5,302 bases of DNA from Bacillota bacterium (GTDB lineage Bacteria; Bacillota_I; Bacilli_A; Acholeplasmatales; Acholeplasmataceae): the NCBI GenBank assembly GCA_006226985.1, contig SBGC01000037.1:1-5302 (forward strand), in the 5' to 3' direction. Below, piece after piece: positions 1 to 5,302 of this stretch. The notes beneath the pieces were generated by a model that ran no database searches, had not been told where the DNA came from, and saw only the letters and a program-made list of their open reading frames with translations. Positions within the stretch are counted from its first letter, which is position 1. Every line of letters begins with the position of its first letter. The position numbers and the translations under genes are program-made.

Positions 1-1788
1 ATCAGAAACTTTTCTATTATCGCTCACATCGATCATGGAAAATCAACACTAGCAGATCGTTTGCTTCAGCAAACCAATACAGTCAGTGTTCGCGAAATGA
101 AAGAACAGCTCCTTGATTCTATGGATCTTGAAAGAGAACGTGGGATAACTATAAAATTAAATGCAGTTGAAATGTTATATAAAGCTAAAAATGGCGATGA
201 GTATATCATGCACTTAATTGATACCCCAGGTCACGTTGACTTCACTTACGAAGTATCAAGATCACTAGCAGCTTGTGAAGGAGCTATTTTAGTCGTTGAT
301 GCTGCACAAGGTATTGAAGCACAAACCTTAGCGAATGTATATTTAGCGATTGATAATGACTTAGAAATTATTCCTGTTATTAATAAAATAGATTTACCAA
401 GTGCTGAACCTGAAAAAGTAATTAATGAAATCGAAGATATTATTGGTATACCTGCAAAAGATGCAGTTTTAGCATCTGCAAAAGAAGGTATTGGTATTGA
501 AGAGATTTTAGAAAGAATTATTACAGATGTTCCTGCACCTACTGGAGATGCAAATGCACCACTTCAAGCACTTGTGTTCGACTCTGTTTTTGATGCCTAT
601 AAAGGGGTTATTCCAAGTATTCGCGTCTTCAATGGAACCATTCAAAAAGGTGACATGATTGAATTCATGGCATCAGGTGCCAAATATGAAGTCATCGAAG
701 TAGGGGTCCATACACCGAAAGTAGTTAAAAGAGATATTCTAGGACCTGGCGATGTTGGATATTTAACAGCATCGATTAAAGATATTAATACTGTTCATGT
801 CGGTGATACTGTGACATATGCACAGCGTAAAGCTTCACATGCACTTCCTGGTTATCGCAAGATGAATAGTGTGGTTTTCTGTGGTTTGTATCCGATTGAT
901 TCAGATCAATATAATGATTTAAAAGATGCTTTAGATAAATTAAAATTAAATGATGCCTCATTACTTTATGAACCAGAAACCTCACAAGCATTAGGTTTTG
1001 GATTTAGAACAGGGTTCTTAGGACTTCTTCACATGGAAATTATTCAAGAAAGAATTCATCGAGAATTCAATATTGAATTAATAGCAACCGCACCTTCTGT
1101 GGTTTATCGTGTCTTTATGACGGATAAAACGATGATTGAAATCGATAATCCTTCGAAACTTCCTGATCCACAACGTATTGATTATATCGAAGAACCTTAT
1201 GTTAAAGCATCCATCATGTCTCCAAAAGACTATGTTGGAGCTATCATGGATATTTCACAAAAGAAACGTGGAATCTTTGGTGATATGAAATATGTTGATG
1301 CAAACCGTGTCCATATTACCTATGAACTTCCTTTATCTGAAATCGTTTATGATTTCTTTGATAAATTAAAGTCATCAACGAAGGGATATGCAAGCTTTGA
1401 TTACGAAATGGCAGGCTATAAGGCATCGAGATTACAAAAGATGGATATTTTACTTAATGGCGAAGTTGTCGATGCATTATCTTTAATCGTTCATCGTGAC
1501 TTTGCATATCAAAGAGGAAAAGTCATTTGTGAGAAAATGGTCCAGTTAATTCCTAGACAAATGTTTGAAATTCCTGTTCAAGCAGCTTTAGGTAATAAAG
1601 TCATTGCAAGAGAAACCATTAAAGCGATGCGAAAAGACGTCTTAGCGAAATGCTACGGTGGCGATATTAGTCGTAAGAAGAAACTTTTATCTAAACAAAA
1701 AGAAGGAAAAAAGAAAATGAAGTCCGTAGGACGTGTTGATGTTCCACAAGAGGCTTTCATGGCGATATTATCAAATAGTGACGAGTGA
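1..1788 (+). CDS. lepA: Elongation factor 4 (LepA) GTPase, 5' end cut by window edge
   Basis: Ribosome-associated translational GTPase of the EF-G-like family. In bacteria it binds the ribosome and has been linked to back-translocation, ribosome assembly and initiation; its exact role is debated. The reading frame is open from base 1, and the visible 595 residues begin with [16 protein letters not shown]. The family normally has about 600 residues, so only roughly 5-10 N-terminal residues are missing. Visible GTPase motifs (numbered from base 1): P-loop AHIDHGKST 8-16, switch I RERGITIK 45-52, DTPGH 74-78, NKID 128-131, SAK 159-161. A beta-barrel domain II follows. The LepA-type segment [14 protein letters not shown] lies near 390-405, and the LepA-specific C-terminal domain ends with a KKKMK-type basic stretch and [10 protein letters not shown] near 580-589. 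The TTG at 61 is not the start, because it would remove the P-loop. The gene ends in tandem TGA TGA. Identification is very secure. Confidence 0.97.
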   Translation: MRNFSIIAHIDHGKSTLADRLLQQTNTVSVREMKEQLLDSMDLERERGITIKLNAVEMLYKAKNGDEYIMHLIDTPGHVDFTYEVSRSLAACEGAILVVDAAQGIEAQTLANVYLAIDNDLEIIPVINKIDLPSAEPEKVINEIEDIIGIPAKDAVLASAKEGIGIEEILERIITDVPAPTGDANAPLQALVFDSVFDAYKGVIPSIRVFNGTIQKGDMIEFMASGAKYEVIEVGVHTPKVVKRDILGPGDVGYLTASIKDINTVHVGDTVTYAQRKASHALPGYRKMNSVVFCGLYPIDSDQYNDLKDALDKLKLNDASLLYEPETSQALGFGFRTGFLGLLHMEIIQERIHREFNIELIATAPSVVYRVFMTDKTMIEIDNPSKLPDPQRIDYIEEPYVKASIMSPKDYVGAIMDISQKKRGIFGDMKYVDANRVHITYELPLSEIVYDFFDKLKSSTKGYASFDYEMAGYKASRLQKMDILLNGEVVDALSLIVHRDFAYQRGKVICEKMVQLIPRQMFEIPVQAALGNKVIARETIKAMRKDVLAKCYGGDISRKKKLLSKQKEGKKKMKSVGRVDVPQEAFMAILSNSDE

Positions 1789-1811
1789 TGAACTTGTCAC
1801 TTTTCTTTATT
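1777..1811 (+). terminator. Intrinsic terminator of lepA, overlapping its stop codons
   Basis: The arms AGTGACGAGT (1777-1786) and ACTTGTCACT (1792-1801) form a 10-bp stem with one G-U pair (1783/1795) and a 5-base GATGA loop. A T-rich run, TTTCTTTATT, follows directly. The first lepA stop codon (1786-1788) sits at the top of the stem and in the loop, and the second (1789-1791) lies in the loop. The hairpin therefore begins inside the last codons of lepA. It probably separates lepA transcription from hemW, at least in part, since the T-run is interrupted by a C and an A. Confidence 0.75.
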
Positions 1812-1829
1812 ATGTAAACCATTTTATAG

Positions 1830-1835
1830 TATAAT
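1830..1835 (+). promoter_or_regulatory. Putative sigma-A -10 box for the hemW-xerD-deoB operon
   Basis: A perfect TATAAT lies in the 66-base gap between lepA and hemW, just after the lepA terminator. The -35 match is weak: TTATTA at 1807-1812 with 17-base spacing matches TTGACA at three of six positions. There is no TG extension. A start about seven bases downstream (near 1842) would place the first transcribed base at the Shine-Dalgarno sequence. The placement fits an operon promoter, but in AT-rich DNA TATAAT alone is weak evidence. Confidence 0.55.
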
Positions 1836-1841
1836 AGACAT

Positions 1842-1847
1842 AAGGAG
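1842..1847 (+). promoter_or_regulatory. Shine-Dalgarno sequence of hemW, supporting a GTG start
   Basis: AAGGAG ends seven bases before the GTG at 1855. ATG triplets at 1850 and 1853 are in other frames. The codons just upstream in the hemW frame (GAT, GAT, AGT) are not starts, so GTG is the only sensible start. It gives the expected HemW N-terminus, MKGLYVHIPFC. Confidence 0.85.
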
Positions 1848-1854
1848 TGATGAT

Positions 1855-2946
1855 GTGAAAGGCTTATATGTACATATACCTTTTTGCCAATATATTTGCC
1901 ATTACTGTGATTTCGTCAAACGTGTTCCTAAAAATAAGGACATGATTGATGAATACCTTTTAGCACTAAAAAAAGAGATCATGTCGTATAAAGATCATTT
2001 TAAGACTATCGAAACGATCTATATTGGTGGTGGAACGCCAAGTATGCTTGATTTAGATCAACTAACGATGCTTTTTGAGATGTTAAAAGACATCAATCCT
2101 TTAGAATATACGATTGAAGTTAATCCAGAATCTTATACACATGATAAAGGTTTACTTTTTAAGAGATATGGAATTAATCGTGTGAGTTTAGGTGTTCAAA
2201 CGTTTAATCAAGATCTGTTACACTACTTGAACAGAGGTCATACAAATGAACATGTTTTTCATGTCGTTGATGATTTAAAACGTTTAGAGATTCCGTATAT
2301 AAGTATTGATTTAATCTATGCAATACCTGGACAAACTATTAGTGATTTAGAACATGATTTAGAACAAATTAAAAAGTTAGACATAACACATGTCTCATGT
2401 TATACATTAATACTCGAAGAAAAAACGTATTTTTATCATCAATACTTACGAGGTAATTTCAAAGAAGTCAATCAAGATTTAGAAGCTACCATGTATGAGC
2501 TCGTGACAAAATCACTTAAAGCTCAAGGATTTGAGCATTATGAAATATCAAACTATGCAAAACATAAACATTACTCAAAACATAATATGATCTATTGGTC
2601 GCTCGGTGAATATATTGGTGTAGGACTCGGAGCACACGGTTTTATTGATGGATACAGAACGTATAATGAAAGGGCATTAGCCAAATATTTGGTCAATCCA
2701 CTTAAAGAAAAAACACTTCAAACACATAATGATTTACTCCAAGATGATTTAATCTTTGGTTTAAGAAAAATTGAAGGAGTTCATATCCAAAGTATCGAAG
2801 AAAAATATCACCTTGATTTATTCCATACATATGATAAACTAAAAGAAAAAATGGACCTTGGATTACTCGAAATCAAAGATGGTTATTTACGATTAACAGA
2901 TAAAGGATTATTACTTGGAAACCAAGTATTTATGGTATTCATATGA
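1855..2946 (+). CDS. hemW: HemW-type radical SAM protein (haem chaperone, formerly called HemN-like)
   Basis: Cytoplasmic radical S-adenosylmethionine protein of the HemN/HemW family, 363 residues (family usually about 375-380). The cluster motif C11-x3-C15-x2-C18 is followed by D19-F20. The CxF form is typical of HemW; true coproporphyrinogen dehydrogenase HemN has CxC. Other visible motifs: the SAM-binding glycine stretch GGGTPS 58-63, EVNPES 88-93, SLGVQTF 111-117, DLIYAIPGQT 152-161, YEISNYA 229-235, the HNxxYW haem-binding signature of HemW at 243-248, and GVGLGAHG 255-262. The HemW C-terminal domain is complete, ending in NQVFMVFI. In studied bacteria HemW binds haem and delivers it to haem enzymes rather than making it. 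Older annotations call such proteins oxygen-independent coproporphyrinogen III oxidase, which the motifs do not favour. It is the first gene of the operon and overlaps xerD by four bases (ATGA). Confidence 0.93.
   Translation: MKGLYVHIPFCQYICHYCDFVKRVPKNKDMIDEYLLALKKEIMSYKDHFKTIETIYIGGGTPSMLDLDQLTMLFEMLKDINPLEYTIEVNPESYTHDKGLLFKRYGINRVSLGVQTFNQDLLHYLNRGHTNEHVFHVVDDLKRLEIPYISIDLIYAIPGQTISDLEHDLEQIKKLDITHVSCYTLILEEKTYFYHQYLRGNFKEVNQDLEATMYELVTKSLKAQGFEHYEISNYAKHKHYSKHNMIYWSLGEYIGVGLGAHGFIDGYRTYNERALAKYLVNPLKEKTLQTHNDLLQDDLIFGLRKIEGVHIQSIEEKYHLDLFHTYDKLKEKMDLGLLEIKDGYLRLTDKGLLLGNQVFMVFI
2912..2928 (+). repeat. Perfect short inverted repeat at the hemW-xerD junction
   Basis: TACTTGG (2912-2918) and CCAAGTA (2922-2928) form a perfect 7-bp stem around an AAA loop. 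It lies inside the last codons of hemW, 14 bases before the xerD ATG, about where an independent ribosome-binding site for xerD would otherwise begin. No T-run follows, so it is not a terminator. It may affect xerD translation or mRNA stability. It may also be a by-product of coding for the conserved LLGNQVF segment of HemW. Confidence 0.35.
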
Positions 2947-3848
2947 AATATGTATTAAAAGATTTTGAGTATTATTTAAAAAATGAAAAAGGTTCATCGA
3001 TAAATACGATTTCATCTTATATGCATGATCTTGCGCAATACCAAGCATTTCTTGAGACATATCATGACATTAAGAAACCAAGAGATATCGAAAAGAAACA
3101 CATCGAAGGTTTTTTAAAAAGTATGAGAAAACAAGTGACAGCTAAAAGTGTCGCACGAAAACTCACAGCAATCAAATCATTTCATCATTTTTTAGCACTT
3201 GAAAAGGAAACCGATGAGAATGTCGCATTAGCCTTACAATCACCTAAAATTGAAAAATCATTACCGAAGGTCTTGTCGATTGATGAAGTGCTAGCAATTC
3301 TTAATATGGCAAATGAATCAAAAAAACTTGGGTATAGAAATCAAGCATTACTTGAATTAATTTATGGATCAGGTTTGAGAGTTTCAGAACTTTTAGATAT
3401 TAAAATGGAAGATATTCACTTAAATCAAGGTTATATTATCGTCAAAGGTAAAGGTGATAAAGAGCGTATGGTTCCAATCTCGGATGTTTCAATGATTGCA
3501 CTTAGGAATTATATTGTGAAATCTAGAGAAGATTTAATGGGAGATAAAAAAACGAGTTATTTATTTTTAAATCAACAGGGACAAAGACTTTCTCGACAAG
3601 GATTTTTTAAACTTTTAAAGAAACTTGCACATGATGCAGGTGTAGAAACAGAATGTTCACCACATACGTTAAGACATTCGTTTGCAACTCACTTACTTGA
3701 AAATGGTATGGATTTAAGAACACTGCAATCCTTACTTGGTCATGAAGATATATCAACGACACAAATATATACTCATATTAGTCAAAAAAGAATTAAAGAA
3801 ATTTATAAAGAAGCACATCCACGTGCGAAGGAGGATCATCATGTTTAA
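2943..3848 (+). CDS. xerD: Site-specific tyrosine recombinase XerD
   Basis: Cytoplasmic tyrosine recombinase of 301 residues, the usual size for XerC/XerD (about 295-300). With its partner it acts at the dif site to resolve chromosome dimers before cell division. Residues 1 to about 90 form the SAM-like core-binding domain ([16 protein letters not shown]), and about 107-295 the catalytic domain. All six catalytic residues are present: R146 (GSGLRVSEL), K170 (VKGKGDKER), H241 and R244 ([12 protein letters not shown]), H267 (LLGHEDIS) and nucleophile Y276 (STTQIYTH). Their spacing is close to that of E. coli XerD. XerD rather than XerC is chosen from overall style and from deoB lying next, as in the ripX-drm order of Bacillus; both types can end in HPRA. 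Full Xer length and housekeeping context argue against a phage or transposon integrase. The start ATG overlaps the hemW TGA and has no clear Shine-Dalgarno of its own, so translation is probably coupled. Confidence 0.92.
   Translation: MKYVLKDFEYYLKNEKGSSINTISSYMHDLAQYQAFLETYHDIKKPRDIEKKHIEGFLKSMRKQVTAKSVARKLTAIKSFHHFLALEKETDENVALALQSPKIEKSLPKVLSIDEVLAILNMANESKKLGYRNQALLELIYGSGLRVSELLDIKMEDIHLNQGYIIVKGKGDKERMVPISDVSMIALRNYIVKSREDLMGDKKTSYLFLNQQGQRLSRQGFFKLLKKLAHDAGVETECSPHTLRHSFATHLLENGMDLRTLQSLLGHEDISTTQIYTHISQKRIKEIYKEAHPRAKEDHHV
3828..3834 (+). promoter_or_regulatory. Strong Shine-Dalgarno sequence fixing the deoB start
   Basis: AAGGAGG lies six bases before the ATG at 3841, inside the last codons of xerD. 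It settles the deoB start. The in-frame ATG at 3736 would add 35 residues that only re-read xerD in another frame, and the family N-terminus begins at the later ATG. Confidence 0.9.
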
Positions 3849-5025
3849 AAGAATCTTTTTAATTGTATTAGATAGTTTAGGCATTGGAGAAGCACCAGAT
3901 GCTAAAGATTATAATGATGAAGGATCACATACAATTGGTCATATATTAGACCATATGAGTTTAAAAATTCCTAATTTGGAAAAATTAGGTTACGGTAATA
4001 TTACACCTGTTAAAGGTTTAAAAGCTGTTGATAGACCTATGGGTATTTACACCAAGATGCAAGAAGCATCTCTAGGAAAAGATACCATGACAGGGCATTG
4101 GGAAATGATGGGCATGTATATTACAAAACCATTCCAAACATTTACTGATACAGGCTTTCCAAAAGATTTAATTCAAGAATTAGAAGAAAAAACAGGTAGA
4201 AAAGTTGTAGGAAATGTCTCTGCTTCAGGCACTGAAATCATTAAAGATTTTGGTGAACATCATATGAAGACAGGAGATTTGATTGTCTATACATCAGCAG
4301 ATTCTGTGCTTCAAATCGCGATGCATGAAGAAATAATTCCAATTGAAGAGCAATACAGGATCTGTGAAATCGCAAGAGAGATCACAATGAAACCTGAGTG
4401 GAAAGTTGGTCGTGTGATTGCTAGACCGTTTATTGGTGAATCTAAAGAAACATTTGTTAGAACATCAAATCGACATGACTATGCGCTCAAACCTCATGAA
4501 AAAACAACACTCAATTTCTTAAGTGAAGCAGGATACGATGTCATCGCTTTGGGTAAAATTAATGACATTTTTGACGGATATGGCATTACTGATTTTTCAA
4601 AAACAAAATCAAATGATGACGGTATGGTGCAAATCACTAAGCTAGCTGATAAAGATTTCCATGGTTTATGTTTCTTAAATTTAGTGGATTTTGACGCACT
4701 ATATGGACACCGGAGAGACCCTATTGGATATGGAAAAGCAATTGAAGCATTTGATGAACAATTACCACTTTTATTAGAAAAATTAACAGAAGATGATTTA
4801 CTCATTTTAACTGCAGATCATGGTAATGATCCTACACATCATGGAACGGATCACACCAGAGAATATGTGCCTTTGATTATGTATTCTAAGTCTTTTTTGG
4901 ATGGTAAAAAGTTACCAGTCCTTAAGACTTTCGCTGATATTGGAGCAACCATAAATGACAACTTTAAGACTGTTAAACCAAAGAATGGAACGTCATTTCT
5001 TAAACTGTTAAAAACTGAATCATAG
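3841..5025 (+). CDS. deoB: Phosphopentomutase (DeoB)
   Basis: Cytoplasmic Mn-dependent enzyme that interconverts ribose-1-phosphate with ribose-5-phosphate, and the deoxyribose equivalents. It links nucleoside phosphorolysis to the pentose phosphate and deoxyribose-phosphate aldolase routes. At 394 residues it has the usual length for Bacillus DeoB. It belongs to the alkaline phosphatase superfamily, with a cap domain in the middle. Expected active-site residues by comparison with the Bacillus cereus enzyme: metal ligands D11 ([13 protein letters not shown]), D285 and H290 ([14 protein letters not shown]), D326 and H327 (TADHGND) and H338 ([10 protein letters not shown]), plus the phosphate-carrying T84 ([10 protein letters not shown]). 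All are present, so the enzyme should be active. The start overlaps the end of xerD by eight bases, with a strong ribosome-binding site. The gene ends in TAG and is followed by a strong terminator, so it closes the operon. No purine nucleoside phosphorylase gene follows, although one does in Bacillus. Confidence 0.96.
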   Translation: MFKRIFLIVLDSLGIGEAPDAKDYNDEGSHTIGHILDHMSLKIPNLEKLGYGNITPVKGLKAVDRPMGIYTKMQEASLGKDTMTGHWEMMGMYITKPFQTFTDTGFPKDLIQELEEKTGRKVVGNVSASGTEIIKDFGEHHMKTGDLIVYTSADSVLQIAMHEEIIPIEEQYRICEIAREITMKPEWKVGRVIARPFIGESKETFVRTSNRHDYALKPHEKTTLNFLSEAGYDVIALGKINDIFDGYGITDFSKTKSNDDGMVQITKLADKDFHGLCFLNLVDFDALYGHRRDPIGYGKAIEAFDEQLPLLLEKLTEDDLLILTADHGNDPTHHGTDHTREYVPLIMYSKSFLDGKKLPVLKTFADIGATINDNFKTVKPKNGTSFLKLLKTES

Positions 5026-5026
5026 C

Positions 5027-5060
5027 AAAAAAAAAGGACCAAAATTTAGGTCCTTTTTTT
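5027..5060. terminator. Bidirectional intrinsic terminator between convergent genes
   Basis: GGACC (5036-5040) and GGTCC (5049-5053) enclose an 8-base loop, AAAATTTA. They are flanked by nine As on the left (5027-5035) and seven Ts on the right (5054-5060). On the plus strand it ends deoB transcription. On the minus strand the A-tract reads as a U-tract, so it also ends the gene coming from the right. A-U pairing of the tracts can extend the stem to 12 bp. It fills almost the whole gap between the two stop codons and touches the minus-strand stop. Confidence 0.9.
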
Positions 5061-5302
5061 ATAGTGTTTTTCGTTTAAGTTGTTGTAAAATGATGGATAA
5101 TATTAGTATACTTGGTGCTAGAATTCCTAGATTAAAAATCAACATTCCAAGTAAACCACTATTGTAATTATTAGGATTTAAGAACGGATATACATAGCGT
5201 GCGCTTTCTGTTAAACCCGAGTTTAATTCCATCAGATTCCCTAAGATTGGTGAAACAAATCCAAACACGAATATGAGATAAATCAGAGGAGATATGAGCA
5301 CA
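5059..5302 (-). CDS. C-terminal part of an unrecognised membrane protein, 5' end outside window
   Basis: The frame is open from the right edge to a TAA at 5061-5059, giving about 80 C-terminal residues of a protein whose start lies beyond base 5302. The GTG at 5301 is probably an internal valine codon, since the frame runs off the edge with no start signal visible. There are two hydrophobic stretches, about residues 1-22 (LISPLIYLIFVFGFVSPIL) and 48-72 (SGLLGMLIFNLGILAPSILI). Between them is a polar loop with ESARYVYPFLNPNNYN. The protein ends in the basic tail QQLKRKTL, suggesting a cytoplasmic C-terminus by the positive-inside rule. The pattern could be the last helices of a transporter permease, possibly ABC-2 type, but no diagnostic motif is visible and no function is assigned. 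Reality as a gene is supported by its composition and by the shared terminator exactly at its stop. Confidence 0.7.
   Translation of the reverse strand, partial: VLISPLIYLIFVFGFVSPILGNLMELNSGLTESARYVYPFLNPNNYNSGLLGMLIFNLGILAPSILILSIILQQLKRKTL

Noticed and set aside
61..63. TTG at 61 as the lepA start
   Set aside because: The same frame is open from base 1 and encodes the conserved LepA N-terminus with the P-loop. Starting at 61 would delete it.
785..991. Minus-strand open frame inside lepA
   Set aside because: It lies wholly opposite conserved lepA codons, with no recognisable protein features or start signals.
1794..1799. TTGTCA as the -35 box of the hemW promoter
   Set aside because: It matches TTGACA at five of six positions but lies about 30 bases from TATAAT, and it is part of the lepA terminator stem.
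1789..1854. CIRCE heat-shock operator upstream of hemW, as expected near hrcA-dnaK clusters
   Set aside because: No TTAGCACTC/GAGTGCTAA inverted repeat is present in the gap.
3736..3840. 35-residue N-terminal extension of DeoB from the ATG at 3736
   Set aside because: It re-reads the xerD catalytic region in another frame. The ATG at 3841 has a strong ribosome-binding site and gives the normal family N-terminus and length.
2943..3848. Tyrosine recombinase as a sign of a phage or integrative element
   Set aside because: Length, catalytic spacing, the HPRA end and the deoB neighbour fit housekeeping XerD. No attachment repeats, tRNA gene or phage genes are visible.
4494..5042. Two minus-strand open frames opposite deoB (4494-4805 and 4851-5042)
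   Set aside because: They are antisense to conserved deoB catalytic segments, and the second runs through the terminator hairpin. Both look like shadows.
1..5302. A new defence, CRISPR, retron or other undescribed system
   Set aside because: Nearly every base belongs to recognised housekeeping genes or their terminators. No repeat arrays, structured RNA or unexplained gene cluster is visible, apart from the membrane-protein fragment at the edge.

Overview
The window is an AT-rich (about one third G+C by eye), tightly packed chromosomal segment. It most resembles a low-GC Firmicute or a Mollicute relative that uses the standard genetic code, such as the Acholeplasma/Izemoplasma/Haloplasma group. 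Two genes end in TGA (lepA in tandem TGA TGA, hemW in a single TGA) and tryptophan is written TGG. This argues against Mycoplasma, Spiroplasma and Ureaplasma, which read TGA as Trp. The exact lineage is an inference from base composition and protein style.

Layout from left to right: (1) lepA (elongation factor 4), missing only its first few codons at the left edge, ending in an intrinsic terminator whose hairpin includes the stop codons. (2) A 66-base gap with a TATAAT promoter and a strong Shine-Dalgarno sequence. (3) A three-gene overlapping operon: hemW (radical-SAM, haem-chaperone type), xerD (tyrosine recombinase for chromosome dimer resolution) and deoB (phosphopentomutase). hemW and xerD share an ATGA overlap; xerD and deoB overlap by 8 bases. 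(4) A strong A-tract/hairpin/T-tract terminator that can work in both directions. (5) On the minus strand, the 3' end of an unrecognised membrane-protein gene that runs off the right edge.

lepA-hemW and xerD-deoB are each familiar neighbour pairs in Bacillus-type genomes (lepA-hemN/hemW; ripX-drm). Here the two are joined, so hemW is followed by xerD rather than by the hrcA-grpE-dnaK heat-shock genes. The products act in translation, haem or Fe-S handling, chromosome segregation and nucleoside salvage. They share transcription and probably translational coupling rather than a pathway.

All four recognised proteins keep their catalytic motifs and end normally. No mobile element, CRISPR array, RNA gene or defence system is visible. 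This is an ordinary housekeeping region, and the points of interest are small regulatory and architectural details at the gene junctions.
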